Source of the DNA: Winogradskyella ursingii
Lineage (GTDB): Bacteria > Bacteroidota > Bacteroidia > Flavobacteriales > Flavobacteriaceae
Length of the DNA: 64,000 nt
Direction of reading: 5' to 3'
NCBI RefSeq assembly: GCF_013403975.1
Contig: NZ_JABFDH010000006.1
Span: 124,001-188,000 of the forward strand
A program made the translations under genes and the position numbers. The notes under the pieces are model-generated. The model had not been told where the DNA came from and did no database searches. It saw only the letters and a program-made list of their open reading frames with translations. Positions 37,317-47,621 of the stretch are shown here, one piece after another; positions within the stretch are counted from its first letter, which is position 1, and every line of letters starts with the position of its first letter.

Positions 37317-40145
37317 TTATTGTAATTCCTTTTTTAGAAACTTTGCAGTATAACTTTTCTTATCTTTTATAATTTGCTCGGGCGTGCCTTTGGCAACAAC
37401 TTTTCCGCCACCTTTACCACCTTCGTAACCAATATCGATAATATAATCGACAGTTTTTATAACATCGAGGTTGTGCTCAATAATCAAGACTGTATTTCCT
37501 TTATTAACCAATTTGTTGAGTACTTTCATTAAGACCCTTATATCTTCAAAATGAAGTCCTGTAGTGGGTTCGTCTAAAATATAAAATGTGTTTCCTGTAT
37601 CCCTTTTACTTAATTCGGTAGCCAGTTTAATACGTTGTGCTTCACCACCTGAGAGCGTTGTACTTTGTTGGCCTAGTGTAATATAGCCCAAACCAACATC
37701 TTTAATTGTTTTTAGCTTACGGTATATTTTAGGAATGTGCTCAAAGAAAGTCACGGCTTCTTCAATGGTCATATTTAGCACATCACTTATGGATTTTCCT
37801 TTATATCGAATTTCCAAAGTCTCACGGTTAAAACGCTTGCCTTGACATGTTTCACATTCTACATAGACATCTGGCAGAAAGTTCATTTCAATTACACGCA
37901 AACCACCACCTTTACATGTTTCACAACGTCCGCCAGCTACATTGAAGCTAAAACGTCCAGGTTTATAGCCACGAATCATCGCCTCAGGAATCTGTGCAAA
38001 TAATTTACGGATTTCGTCAAAGGTTTTGGTGTAAGTTGCTGGGTTGCTTCTTGGTGTTCTTCCAATGGGAGATTGGTTAATGTCAATCACCTTATCAATA
38101 TGTTCCAGACCTTTAATACTTTTATAAGGCATCGGTTTTTTGACACCGTTAAAGTAATGCGCATTGAGAATAGGGTAGAGCGTTTCATTGATTAAGGTAG
38201 ATTTGCCACTGCCTGAAACTCCGGTCACACCAATCATTTTCCCGAGCGGAAACTCAACATCCACATTCTTCAAATTATTGCCAGTACAGCCTTTTAGCAC
38301 CAGCTTTTTCCCATTGCCTTTACGACGTTCTTTCGGAACTTCAATTTCTTTCTCGCCATTAAGATAGGCAGCAGTTAAGGTATGTTCTTTTAATAGTTGT
38401 TTGGGCGTGCCTTCACTTATTATTTCACCACCATGCTTGCCAGCAAAAGGGCCAATATCAATCACATGATCGGCACGCTCAATCATGTCCTTATCATGTT
38501 CTACAACAATCACAGAATTACCAACATCACGAAGCGATATAAGAGAGTTAATCAATTTTTCGTTGTCACGTTGGTGCAACCCAATGCTTGGTTCATCTAA
38601 AATATAAAGTACACCCACTAACTGTGAACCAATCTGAGTAGCTAATCTGATCCGCTGTGCTTCACCACCAGAAAGGGATTTGGAGCTACGATTGAGGCTC
38701 AGGTAGGTGAGTCCAACGTCCAATAAAAACTGAACCCTGTTTTTAATTTCTTTGATAATTTCTTCGGCTATTTTTCTTTGCGTATCGTTGAGTCGATTAG
38801 GCAACCCTTCTAGCCATGCTCCCAGTTCCACAACATCCATCATTACCAAATCTGCAATGCTCTTGCCATCAACTTTGAAGTAAAGCGATTCTTTGCGTAA
38901 ACGAGAACCATTGCAAACTTCGCATTGTACTTTGTCCATATATTCTTTGGCCCAGCGAACTAATGAAGTAGAATCTGATTGGTAATGGCTTTCAATAAAA
39001 TTAGCTACACCTTCAAAATCAATTTTATAATCACGTGTAACTCCTAGGATTTTACTTTCTACCGTAAACTTATCTTTGCCTCCATAGAGTATGATTTGTT
39101 TAGCTTCTTCAGGAATGTCTTTCCATGCGTCGCTCAACGAAAAATCAAAGCGTTGCGCAATGGTTTCAAATTGTTTAAAAATCCAACTTTTCTTTTGTGG
39201 ACCATGGGGTGCTAAAGCTCCATTTTTTATCGAAAGTGTTTCATTTGGAACGAGCTTTCGGTCGTTGACTACATATAACTCGCCTATTCCGTTACAATTA
39301 GGGCAAGCACCTTTTGGAGAGTTGAATGAAAAGTTATTCGGTTCTGGGTTGGGATAGGAAATGCCTGAAGTTGGACACATGAGATTCCGGCTGAAATAAC
39401 GCGGTTCATTGGTTTCCTGATCAATTACCATTAATACATCATCTCCATGATACATCGCAGTATTGATACTTTCCATCAAACGCTTTTCATTATCTTTACT
39501 GTCATCAATTTTCAGTCTATCAATAACAATTTCTATATCATGGGTCTTGTAACGGTCCAGTTTCATGCCTTTTTCAAGATCGACGATATCTCCATCGGTA
39601 CGTACTTTGACAAAGCCTTGCTTGGCTATTTGTTCAAATAATTCACGGTAGTGCCCTTTTCTACTACGGATCACTGGCGAAAGAATATTTATGCGCTTCC
39701 CTTGATAAGATTCCAATATCAAATCCTTAATCTGTTCATCGCTATAGCTCACCATTTTTTCACCCGTCTCATAACTGTAAGCATTAGCTGCTCTAGCGTA
39801 AAGTAATCTTAGGAAATCATATATTTCTGTAATTGTACCAACGGTAGAACGAGGTGATTTGCTCGTGGTTTTTTGCTCAATGGCAATGACAGGCGAGAGC
39901 CCATCTATCTTATCTACATCAGGACGTTCAAGACTGCCCAAAAACTGACGCGCGTAAGCCGAAAATGTTTCAATGTAACGACGTTGCCCTTCTGCATAAA
40001 TGGTATCAAAAGCCAAGGACGATTTTCCACTACCAGACAATCCAGTAATTACCACAAGTTGCTCTCTAGGTATTGTAACGTCTATGTTTTTAAGGTTGTG
40101 AACGCGTGCTCCTTTTACTTCAATGGAATCGTTGAATTGGGTCAT
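37317..40145 (-). CDS. uvrA: UvrA, excinuclease ABC subunit A
   Basis: This 942-residue ATPase recognises DNA lesions with UvrB in nucleotide excision repair. Both ABC halves are complete: Walker [10 protein letters not shown] (35-43), first signature [13 protein letters not shown], second Walker [14 protein letters not shown] around 640 and second signature [15 protein letters not shown] near 830. The C-terminal zinc finger ([19 protein letters not shown]) is intact. In the first zinc module one Cys of the first pair is replaced: CPTSG instead of the CxxC seen in E. coli, while CPNCNGIGE is intact. Monocistronic. Confidence 0.98.
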   Translation of the reverse strand: MTQFNDSIEVKGARVHNLKNIDVTIPREQLVVITGLSGSGKSSLAFDTIYAEGQRRYIETFSAYARQFLGSLERPDVDKIDGLSPVIAIEQKTTSKSPRSTVGTITEIYDFLRLLYARAANAYSYETGEKMVSYSDEQIKDLILESYQGKRINILSPVIRSRKGHYRELFEQIAKQGFVKVRTDGDIVDLEKGMKLDRYKTHDIEIVIDRLKIDDSKDNEKRLMESINTAMYHGDDVLMVIDQETNEPRYFSRNLMCPTSGISYPNPEPNNFSFNSPKGACPNCNGIGELYVVNDRKLVPNETLSIKNGALAPHGPQKKSWIFKQFETIAQRFDFSLSDAWKDIPEEAKQIILYGGKDKFTVESKILGVTRDYKIDFEGVANFIESHYQSDSTSLVRWAKEYMDKVQCEVCNGSRLRKESLYFKVDGKSIADLVMMDVVELGAWLEGLPNRLNDTQRKIAEEIIKEIKNRVQFLLDVGLTYLSLNRSSKSLSGGEAQRIRLATQIGSQLVGVLYILDEPSIGLHQRDNEKLINSLISLRDVGNSVIVVEHDKDMIERADHVIDIGPFAGKHGGEIISEGTPKQLLKEHTLTAAYLNGEKEIEVPKERRKGNGKKLVLKGCTGNNLKNVDVEFPLGKMIGVTGVSGSGKSTLINETLYPILNAHYFNGVKKPMPYKSIKGLEHIDKVIDINQSPIGRTPRSNPATYTKTFDEIRKLFAQIPEAMIRGYKPGRFSFNVAGGRCETCKGGGLRVIEMNFLPDVYVECETCQGKRFNRETLEIRYKGKSISDVLNMTIEEAVTFFEHIPKIYRKLKTIKDVGLGYITLGQQSTTLSGGEAQRIKLATELSKRDTGNTFYILDEPTTGLHFEDIRVLMKVLNKLVNKGNTVLIIEHNLDVIKTVDYIIDIGYEGGKGGGKVVAKGTPEQIIKDKKSYTAKFLKKELQ

Positions 40146-40182
40146 AAATGAATTAAAATTCTTCTTTATTATAGCAAAGTTG

Positions 40183-40190
40183 CAAAGGTA
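40183..40190 (-). promoter_or_regulatory. -7 box TACCTTTG of uvrA
   Basis: Exact TAnnTTTG match followed by CAAC, 38 bases upstream of the uvrA ATG. A TTTTG stretch 14 bases further upstream is closer than the usual -33 spacing. Confidence 0.5.
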
Positions 40191-40230
40191 CGAATTATTG
40201 TTGTCAAAACTTACTCGTCTTTCTAATGCA

Positions 40231-40355
40231 CCAAAGCAATCTGACGAATTGTTTGGATGTGGAAATAGCTTCGTTTGATTAGATGACGGCTGATTTATAT
40301 TCTCGAAGCTATGTAATAGGATCGCTTTGAGTTTATCCTCTCAATGACAATCTGA
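40231..40355. repeat. Decayed GTCATTG...GCAATCT interspersed element
   Basis: The segment between uvrA and the lipoprotein gene begins CAAAGCAATCTGACG and ends CTCTCAATGACAATCTG, reverse versions of the GTCATTGAGAGG and AGATTGCTTTG ends of a known bacterial intergenic repeat style. A perfect nine-base inverted repeat lies inside: ATAGCTTCG at 40265-40273 and CGAAGCTAT at 40304-40312. Not protein coding. Confidence 0.5.
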
Positions 40356-40415
40356 TATATTCTGCAAACTGACTAAAAACATGTATATTTAAAAACAAAC
40401 ATTAACCTTAAATCA

Positions 40416-41375
40416 ATGAAATTGACAAAGTGCTTCACTCGATTATTTTACCTATCATTAATCCTGATCTTTGGTTGCAATGAGATCAATCCTGAAGGGG
40501 AAAAAGAAGTGCGTGAATTTGTTAAACAATGGAACAACAAGCACACGGAACTAAAGTCGGCATATTTAAAAGACGATTACATGGATGTTGTCACATACTA
40601 CGGAAAAGAACGCACTAATACACAGGTACAACAAGATAAGATATTGTTATTCGAAAAATTTCCGGATTATGCGCAGCGCATCATTGAAAACGAAATTACA
40701 ATTACAAAAGAGGCTTCGACCTATTTGGTTGCTTTTACAAAACGAGTGAAATACAATGGAGTAGAAGCAGATTTTACTTCGTTTCTTTCTGTGATCAGCA
40801 AAAACAATAAATTCAGAATACTTAGAGAAGGTATTTCTGAAAACTCAAAAAACCGTAATGCACCCGTTTTGCCTTATAATCGTGAAAATGATGTGGCAAT
40901 TGTCAAGAACAAGCGTCTTTATGGCGATTTTAATGGAGATAACCTTTCAGATTTTGCCAGTGTCAAGTCTCCTAAGATAAAACCCACAACCGATACAGAA
41001 GTTAAAGGTAACGAAACGGTTGATTGTGTTGGTGAATGCGATAGTGTTATCATGTTTAGTCAAGTAGATTTAGAGCCTATTGTAGTAAAAGGAGCCTACC
41101 AATCACAATTAGAAAACCTTAAAGATTTAAATGGAGATGGAGCAGATGAAATAGGTTTTTGGGATATTAAACCCAAAAGTAAAAGTCTTTATATTTTTGA
41201 TGCTACAAATGGTGAGTTATTGACCGAACCCGTATATATTAACACTGCTATTCATAGTAATTTAAGCCTTATTGATGTTTTTAAGAAGACAGGTCCTAAA
41301 AAGATTTCGGTAACTCATAGCGAAGAGGTGAATGGAGATTGGGTGTTGCAAAGTGAGAGTATTGTGTTGGATTAG
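40416..41375 (+). CDS. Lipoprotein with two FG-GAP/VCBS-like motifs, unknown function
   Basis: This 319-residue protein has a lipoprotein signal with Cys21 in LIFGCNEINPEG. Residues 25-150 form a helical/beta domain without recognised family. Two Asp-rich calcium-loop motifs of the FG-GAP or VCBS type follow: GDFNGDNLSDFASVK near 172 and LKDLNGDGADEIGFWD near 234. Such motifs bind calcium in integrin-like propellers, but here only two copies exist. No enzyme motif. Monocistronic, AT-rich upstream. Confidence 0.75.
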   Translation: MKLTKCFTRLFYLSLILIFGCNEINPEGEKEVREFVKQWNNKHTELKSAYLKDDYMDVVTYYGKERTNTQVQQDKILLFEKFPDYAQRIIENEITITKEASTYLVAFTKRVKYNGVEADFTSFLSVISKNNKFRILREGISENSKNRNAPVLPYNRENDVAIVKNKRLYGDFNGDNLSDFASVKSPKIKPTTDTEVKGNETVDCVGECDSVIMFSQVDLEPIVVKGAYQSQLENLKDLNGDGADEIGFWDIKPKSKSLYIFDATNGELLTEPVYINTAIHSNLSLIDVFKKTGPKKISVTHSEEVNGDWVLQSESIVLD

Positions 41376-41668
41376 CAAAATGATATTTTAAAAAAAGGTT
41401 GCGATAGTTTGGTTTTCCGGTCAATGGCGCCAAGAGAAGTTGAGTATCAGTTTATGGCCATATTGGTACATTCTTACGTTTCTATCAATGATCGTAAGCG
41501 TTTTGATTATATTTTTAAAAGTTGAACTGCCCATGCAAATGGATTAAATTATAGTTCAAACTTGTTATTACATCGAGAACCTAATTATTACTTTTAATTG
41601 ATTAATATTACCCACGTAAATAAAAAGATTGCTTCGGCTAAAGCTTTGAAATAAAAATCTTAAATCAT

Positions 41669-41806
41669 ATGGAAAAACTACTAAGAATTATCGGTGCTGC
41701 ATGGGGAGCCAAGAAGATAGGAGGAGGCAAATGTGGTTGTTTTGGCACTATAATAGTGTTTATAATATTATACTGGTTGTTGGGCTATGTATTTGAGATT
41801 TTTTAG
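41669..41806 (+). CDS. 45-residue single-pass membrane peptide
   Basis: ORF starting MEKLLRIIGAAWGAKKIGGG, followed by a KCGCFG motif and one hydrophobic helix (TIIVFIILYWLLGYVF), ending in EIF. Codon use and the sharp helix suggest a real gene rather than chance. It lies in a 580-base interval between two annotated-size genes. I do not know the family; the two Cys could bind metal or heme or form a disulfide. Confidence 0.55.
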   Translation: MEKLLRIIGAAWGAKKIGGGKCGCFGTIIVFIILYWLLGYVFEIF

Positions 41807-41963
41807 ACTGGAATTACTGATTTTTTGTTGGCTATTTACTTTTAGCTAACTCTCCATTTTCTAGAGTCGTCTTAGAATGAACTTTTACGGTTGATTTTAA
41901 ACTTAGATACTTAGATCCATCTTTTGGTTATCTTGTTTGCCGCAATAACCATTGATTCATTTA

Positions 41964-42254
41964 ATGTCCAATAAAAACAAAATAGTTGATGCCATAGCAG
42001 AACTGATTGAGGTGATTTTAAAAGGTTTCGGTTATCGTACTACTAAAAAGCGAACTTGGCACCAGCACGTAGTACCTTATGATGATGGTTGGGCAGTGCG
42101 ACGTGAGGGTAATAAACGCGTGACTTCTAAGCATAGAAAACAAAGTACTGCGATTAACAAAGCAAAAATCTTAGCTAAACGCTATGACTCGGATGTCATT
42201 ATTCATAGAGCCAGTGGAGGTATACGTGATAGGATTAGTTATAAAGATGATTAG
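41964..42254 (+). CDS. DUF2188-domain protein
   Basis: From ATG 41964 the protein has 96 residues. A TTG 12 bases upstream was rejected. The C-terminal half fits DUF2188: HVVPYDDGWAVRREGNKR and SKHRKQSTAINKAKILAKRYDSDVIIHRASGGIRD, a small basic alpha/beta domain found widely in bacteria. The short N-terminal stretch is a hydrophobic helix-like region. Function unknown; stress-linked in some taxa. Its stop is one base from the stop of the convergent gene at 42256. Confidence 0.75.
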   Translation: MSNKNKIVDAIAELIEVILKGFGYRTTKKRTWHQHVVPYDDGWAVRREGNKRVTSKHRKQSTAINKAKILAKRYDSDVIIHRASGGIRDRISYKDD

Positions 42255-42255
42255 A

Positions 42256-42987
42256 TTAAAGTTTTCGGCCTACGATATTTTCAATTTCCAAACCAAACAA
42301 CAATAATTTATGAAAGGATGGCAGTTGTGCACCGCTTTCTGTTATGGTCCATTGTTCCCATGTGGCTTCTAGTCCTCCAATGGGTATAATATCCACCCAC
42401 ATTTGATAACTTTTGGGTTTTCCTGTTTTGTCCAAATGCCATAAATAAGAATCGCCAGGCGTGGAACCTCCAGAAGTATAAGTGACCAATAAAGATTCTT
42501 TTTGGTTGTCGGTTATTACAATACTTCGTAATACACCCTTATCAAATACTTTGTACGGAGCGACTAACCAAAAAGAATCGTTATTAAAATAACTGGTAGC
42601 TTTATTAATGTAATCTTGCTTTTCAATACCATTATATTCTTGTTCCGCCACAAATACTTTTGAGTTATGGTTATTCTCAAAATCTAAAACTACTTTAAAA
42701 TCATCCCAATATACCTCGCAGTGGTTTTCAGATTTGTGCCATTTGTAATGATGTCGGCCTTTGAAGGTCCATTCTAAATAATCAGTTTCTTCATAGGCTT
42801 CATGATCCAAGGCATCCAACATGCGTTGTGCTAATTCATCGGCTGGTGCACCTTTAATTCCAGTAGGTAGGTCTTCATTGTATTTAATGTACATAAAACC
42901 AAAAAATAGAAGTGTTGGCAAGGTGAAGAAGATGATGAGACCTCCTATAATTTTTAATATTTTTTTAAGTTTGTTCTGTTTTGCCAT
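42256..42987 (-). CDS. Membrane-anchored hypothetical protein
   Basis: From ATG 42987 the protein has 243 residues: a basic start MAKQNKLKK, one transmembrane helix at about 10-32, then a soluble extracytoplasmic domain rich in Trp and Tyr (EYTDYLEWTFKGRHHYKW-like region and GGSTPGDSYLWHL). I cannot assign a family. A further in-frame ATG at 43005 exists, but it is formed by a GTCATTC repeat and adds six unconserved residues. The upstream ATP-grasp gene is 56 bases away and may be co-transcribed. Confidence 0.65.
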   Translation of the reverse strand: MAKQNKLKKILKIIGGLIIFFTLPTLLFFGFMYIKYNEDLPTGIKGAPADELAQRMLDALDHEAYEETDYLEWTFKGRHHYKWHKSENHCEVYWDDFKVVLDFENNHNSKVFVAEQEYNGIEKQDYINKATSYFNNDSFWLVAPYKVFDKGVLRSIVITDNQKESLLVTYTSGGSTPGDSYLWHLDKTGKPKSYQMWVDIIPIGGLEATWEQWTITESGAQLPSFHKLLLFGLEIENIVGRKL

Positions 42988-43000
42988 TGGCGTTTTTTCT

Positions 43001-43024
43001 GTCATTCCTGCTAAAGTAGGAATC
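43001..43024. repeat. Second GTCATTC...GAATC palindromic repeat
   Basis: Arms ATTCCT and AGGAAT around an eight-base loop, with outer ends GTCATTC and GAATC as at 7280-7304. It sits between the ATP-grasp gene and the membrane-anchored hypothetical gene, and creates an upstream in-frame ATG for the latter. Confidence 0.5.
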
Positions 43025-43043
43025 CTTGTGTTTTTAAATATTG

Positions 43044-43994
43044 CTATAGGTTTCCATTTTGCTTCGATTCATTTATCCAAACAGTTCGGAGTGACAAGCG
43101 ATTTAATTTTGCATTCACTGCTTTCGCCAAAACATCAGATGCTTCAGGATGATGCCGAAACCATAATTCTGGTTCAATGAGTTCTAATTCTGAAACTGCT
43201 AATTGGTTTTCGTTATTGGTAAATATATCCACACGTGCATATATAGGCAATTCAGGACAGCCTTTTACAGCGTGTTCTGCAAAATCAATTTCCGCTTGAG
43301 TAGGTGTGTAAAGGTGAACAGAGCCACCAAAATCATCTTGTACCCTAAAATCACCAGCTTTGGCTTTTTTTAAGACGGCATGTGTATATTGCCCACTAAA
43401 AACCATCATAGATATTTCACCTTCTTTCATTATATTATACTGAAAAGGTTGTAGCATCATGGCTTCTTCAGCAATAAGTTGATTAAAAATTGCTTCGTGT
43501 TGGTCTAAATTTTCGGTATTTAATTTATAGGTATGTCTTGCTGCACCGGAAATACAAGGTTTTAAAACTGTTTCTGTCCACTCAAGTTTTTTATGAAGTT
43601 CTTTTAAAGAGGTCTCGGATCCTCTTTCAATAAACTCTGTTTTGGCAATTCTAATACCATTGTCATTTAAATCGTTGAGGTAATGTTTATCGATGTTCCA
43701 TCGAATTAGTTGTTCTGAGTTAATGAGCTCTGTGTGTTGGGCAACTTCACTTAGCCATTCTGAAAATTCATCGAAACGGGCAAAATAATCCCATGTACTT
43801 CTAAATAGTATGGATTTTGTTGTGGACCAATCAAAATGCTCATCGTCCCATGCTTTTCGTTCCACTTTTAAGCCTTCATTTTGTAATGCATTTACAACCA
43901 ACGCATCTTCGTAAAATACGTTGTGTTGGTATGTATCTTTACTGTCTTTTAAGTAACGATGATCGGTTAGAACTACGATGTCGAGATTTGGCAT
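43044..43994 (-). CDS. ATP-grasp family protein
   Basis: This 316-residue protein looks like a RimK-type or other ATP-grasp ligase. ATP-binding lysines and carboxylates are visible: the central ETVLKPCISGAARHTYK loop, EEAMMLQPFQYNI, EISMMVFSGQYTHAVLKK and the Mg-site LAVSELELIEPELWFRH. Enzymes of this type join a carboxylate to an amine or thiol using ATP. The acceptor is unknown. It is followed 38-56 bases later by the hypothetical membrane protein, with a short repeat between them. Confidence 0.82.
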   Translation of the reverse strand: MPNLDIVVLTDHRYLKDSKDTYQHNVFYEDALVVNALQNEGLKVERKAWDDEHFDWSTTKSILFRSTWDYFARFDEFSEWLSEVAQHTELINSEQLIRWNIDKHYLNDLNDNGIRIAKTEFIERGSETSLKELHKKLEWTETVLKPCISGAARHTYKLNTENLDQHEAIFNQLIAEEAMMLQPFQYNIMKEGEISMMVFSGQYTHAVLKKAKAGDFRVQDDFGGSVHLYTPTQAEIDFAEHAVKGCPELPIYARVDIFTNNENQLAVSELELIEPELWFRHHPEASDVLAKAVNAKLNRLSLRTVWINESKQNGNL

Positions 43995-44132
43995 AGGTTT
44001 GAAGACTTTATCTAAGTGTTTCGTGATACAACAATGTAAAAAAACAACTTCACTCGAACTGACTGTAAATTAATGTCACTTCGAGTGATTTTTGAATTTT
44101 GATAAAATTGTATGAGTAAATTTTTGTAGTTT

Positions 44133-47100
44133 CTAATTATCAGATTTATAACCTTCTGGACGTTTCCAGCGTACAGGTGCTTTAGGCTCTGGCATGAGTT
44201 CAAATTCATTATTTTCCAATAATCTCATAGCTTCCTCTACAGCACGTTGTAATTGTGGGTCATTTCCTTTTGAGGTTTCTTTTGGATGCTGAATTACTTC
44301 AATATCTGGTGCAACACCATCACCTTCAACAGCCCAGTTACCATCAACATCATAAAATCCTCCGCGTGGAGCGACCATACGTCCTCCATCGATAAATTGT
44401 GGTGTATCCCATGTGCCGACCAATCCTCCCCAAGTTCTAGTACCAATTAGTGGTCCGATGTCTTTCATTTTAAACATATATGGCAACAAATCACCGCCTG
44501 AACCTGCACGTTCGTTAATGAGCATTACTTTTGGTCCCCAAATACCTGCCATTGGCGTAGTCCAAGGTCTATTGTCATTTGCTTTACTATTAAAATAGCC
44601 AAACAATTCTCGTGACATGATATCGATCATATAATCGGCTGCAGAGCCACCGCCATTGTTTCGCTCGTCAATAACAACCCCTTTTTTATCCTGTTGAGAG
44701 AAATAATACCTGTTGAACGATGTAAATCCTCCACCACCTGTGTTGGGTACATATACATAAGCCAGTTTTCCGTTTGATAGTTCGTCAACCTTTCTGCGAT
44801 TGCCTTCTACCCAATCTACACTTCTAAGACCACGCTCATTACTTACGGGCTTAACTAAAACCGTTCTGGCATCTTGCATATTTGGTTTTGAATTAATAGT
44901 TATATTAATTGCTCTTCCAGCAGTTTGTTCCAACAAGCTGTAAGGATTCATTTCAGCTGTTAACTTTTTTCCGTTGACGGCAAGAATGTAATCACCCTTG
45001 TTGACATTGATTCCAGGTTGAGCTAATGGTGCGTCCAGGCCTGGATTCCAACGTTCACCATTATAGATTTTTTTGATTTTATAATAACCGTTGTCCTCTT
45101 CAAAATCAGCACCCAATAATCCTACAGGCACCCGATCTACATTTGGAAAATCACCTCCAGATACGTAAGAATGACCGACAGCTACCTCGCCACTCATAAT
45201 ATCCACTACATAATTTAAATCTGTTCTGTGGCGTACGTGTTCGATCCAAGGTGCATACCATTCATAAACCTCATCCCAAGGCGCGCCATGAACGTTATCT
45301 ACATACAGAAAATCTCGCATGTATCTCCAACCTTCCTTGAATATTTGATGTGCTTCGGCCTGTGGGTCTAACTTTACTTTTATATTTATTTTGAGATTAT
45401 CCTTTCCTGGTTTTGGTGGCGATTTAGAATCCGTTAACACCCAATTCCCATTTTGAAATAATAAGATCGAATTTCTATCTTCTGATGCTACCATTTGGTT
45501 AACACCATCAGCGAAGTCTGTGGCTTTTCCTTCTTTTAAACTGTAGGAATGAACCTTGAGTCCATTTTCATTTGGAATTGCTTCAGCAACAAAAACCGTT
45601 TTTTCAGGCCCTTTTAACAAAGCGACGTAATTTCTAGCTGGTAACTCTAAAGCTACAGCTCTGTCAAAAATACCTTGTTCGGTAATGGTGACGCTAACCC
45701 CTTTCGCATCTTTCTTTTCGTCTTTTTTATCCTTGCCTTCTTTTTCATCAGCTTTCTTCTCCGCATCTTCGTCCTTCTTATCAGTTTCTTCCATATCGTT
45801 TTTAGGAAGCGTAGGTGCTTCGTCTTCTGCATTTAAAACAACCGCGTATAAATTACGTGTTAAGTCTGAAGCAGAATCGTAATTACTCATATCCAGCCAA
45901 CCTGTTTGTAGTCCGTAATTAGTACTTGCCAATGTGTACAAATATTTACCATTTGAGTCCCAGACAGGGCTTATGGCATCTGCTATTGGATCTGTAATCT
46001 GTATGGTTTTTTTGCTCTCCACATTATAAGCATATATGGATTTAAAATGACTTTCTTGCTGTTTTGCAAAAGCAATCCATTTGCTGTCAGGTGACCAAAC
46101 AGGATTCATAGAACGATTAGGGTGTGCGTATCGATCTGTAGCCACTATTTCCGCCTTTTCGGAATCTAAGTTAAGAATCCAAATGTTGTAGTGGGTGTCT
46201 GTGTAAGCCATGTATTTACCATCAGGAGACCAATCTGGTTGAAAATAGAATGTTGGGTCTGGTAATTTGATTGTTTTTACATTTTGACCGTATTGATCAG
46301 AAACCATCAATTGATACTCACCACTTTTATCAGAAAACCACGCGATTTTATCACCTTTTGGTGACCATATAGGATTTCTATCTGCTACTCCAGGTGAGTT
46401 GGTAAGGTTCATCCAAGTGCCATCTTCTTTTGGTACTGTAAAGATTTCACCACGGTGCTCAAAAATGGCTCGTATTCCATTTGGTGAAAGGTTTGGGTTG
46501 GATAAATTTCTTGCTGAAACATTGTCCCATTTAGGTCTATAGAAGTTTAAGTCGGCTTTAACGTCAATATTTAATTGTCTTGAATTGTTGGTTGAAGGAT
46601 CATAAATATGAAGATAACCTCCTTGTTCATAGACAATCTTGTCATTACTCGAATCTAAACTTTTAACATCAAATTTTTTATGAAAAGTAATTTGTTTTTC
46701 CTCTTTTGTATTTGGATTAAAGGACCAGATATTCATCGTATAATCACGCTCGGACATAAAATAAACCATACCATCTAACCAAACAGGATCTAAATGGCGC
46801 TCTTGCGTAGGCTGTGAAGTTCTGATAAGTTCTTTCGTTTTTAAATCTACCACCCAAATAGGCATGGCTTGTCCGCCACGATAGTTTCTCCATTCGGCAT
46901 CCCATCCTGTGATGGGAGTATAAGCCAAATGCTTTCCATCAGGAGACATTTCACCGTAGGCCGCTCTGGGAATATCCAGAGCTTCGGGAAGTCCGCCTTT
47001 AGTAGATACTGTAAAAAATTTATTAGTCATAGTCGGTTGCGACTCTCGGCCAGAGCGAAACAACACTTCGCCATCTGGAGTCCAACCTTGTACGTAATCA

Positions 47101-47414
47101 CCATCTGGATGATAGGTGAGGCGTTTAGGTTCTCCACCATTGGCAGGTATGACAAATACATCGACGTTTCCGTCATACTCGGCAGTAAATGCAATCATTT
47201 TACCATCGTTTGAGTAATGTGGACTGGATTCGTAACCTTCGTCACTTGTGAGTCTTACGGCTGTACCACCATTTATGGATGATTTCCAAAGATCATTAGC
47301 ATAGACAAAAACCACATCGTTACCATGTAAAGTGGGTTGTCTTAAAAGTTGGGTGCCTTGAGAAAAACTAAAAATTGAAAAGCAGAATGCGAGAGTAACA
47401 AATACGTGTTTCAT
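44133..47414 (-). CDS. Tricorn-type S41 protease
   Basis: This 1093-residue protein has a signal peptide (about 18 residues), then two beta-propeller regions made of PD40/WD40-like repeats with DGK and SPDGK motifs up to about residue 560. A low-complexity Glu/Lys/Asp linker follows (about residues 510-545). A PDZ domain lies near 770-850, and the S41 core follows with nucleophile Ser in NERAGSGGDLLPYMFK. Tricorn cores cut peptides made by other proteases. The signal peptide places it in the periplasm or outside, as in other Bacteroidota. Monocistronic. Confidence 0.93.
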   Translation of the reverse strand: MKHVFVTLAFCFSIFSFSQGTQLLRQPTLHGNDVVFVYANDLWKSSINGGTAVRLTSDEGYESSPHYSNDGKMIAFTAEYDGNVDVFVIPANGGEPKRLTYHPDGDYVQGWTPDGEVLFRSGRESQPTMTNKFFTVSTKGGLPEALDIPRAAYGEMSPDGKHLAYTPITGWDAEWRNYRGGQAMPIWVVDLKTKELIRTSQPTQERHLDPVWLDGMVYFMSERDYTMNIWSFNPNTKEEKQITFHKKFDVKSLDSSNDKIVYEQGGYLHIYDPSTNNSRQLNIDVKADLNFYRPKWDNVSARNLSNPNLSPNGIRAIFEHRGEIFTVPKEDGTWMNLTNSPGVADRNPIWSPKGDKIAWFSDKSGEYQLMVSDQYGQNVKTIKLPDPTFYFQPDWSPDGKYMAYTDTHYNIWILNLDSEKAEIVATDRYAHPNRSMNPVWSPDSKWIAFAKQQESHFKSIYAYNVESKKTIQITDPIADAISPVWDSNGKYLYTLASTNYGLQTGWLDMSNYDSASDLTRNLYAVVLNAEDEAPTLPKNDMEETDKKDEDAEKKADEKEGKDKKDEKKDAKGVSVTITEQGIFDRAVALELPARNYVALLKGPEKTVFVAEAIPNENGLKVHSYSLKEGKATDFADGVNQMVASEDRNSILLFQNGNWVLTDSKSPPKPGKDNLKINIKVKLDPQAEAHQIFKEGWRYMRDFLYVDNVHGAPWDEVYEWYAPWIEHVRHRTDLNYVVDIMSGEVAVGHSYVSGGDFPNVDRVPVGLLGADFEEDNGYYKIKKIYNGERWNPGLDAPLAQPGINVNKGDYILAVNGKKLTAEMNPYSLLEQTAGRAINITINSKPNMQDARTVLVKPVSNERGLRSVDWVEGNRRKVDELSNGKLAYVYVPNTGGGGFTSFNRYYFSQQDKKGVVIDERNNGGGSAADYMIDIMSRELFGYFNSKANDNRPWTTPMAGIWGPKVMLINERAGSGGDLLPYMFKMKDIGPLIGTRTWGGLVGTWDTPQFIDGGRMVAPRGGFYDVDGNWAVEGDGVAPDIEVIQHPKETSKGNDPQLQRAVEEAMRLLENNEFELMPEPKAPVRWKRPEGYKSDN

Positions 47415-47621
47415 TATTGGATTGGTTTAATTATGTAACTGATATAACGGCTTGAGGTGCTTAAATATACAATTTTGATTGAGTGGAATTTTTAAAATGA
47501 TGTTAAAACATAAAGTGACTCGTGGTTCTTTTGTTGATCACAGTTGAATACGGAGGAATCTGCAATCACAATAGAACAAAATTAAATATCTGTTGAAAAT
47601 GTGTTTATAATAACGTTACTA

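Noticed and set aside
41376-41668. 293-base gap searched for an RNA gene; a CTTACG/CGTAAG pair at 41473-41498 was considered
   Set aside because: Stem is short with a 14-base loop and no other RNA feature; left unannotated.
45690-45880. Plus-strand ORF rich in Ser and Phe
   Set aside because: It is antisense to the low-complexity Glu/Lys linker of the Tricorn protease and has no own signal.
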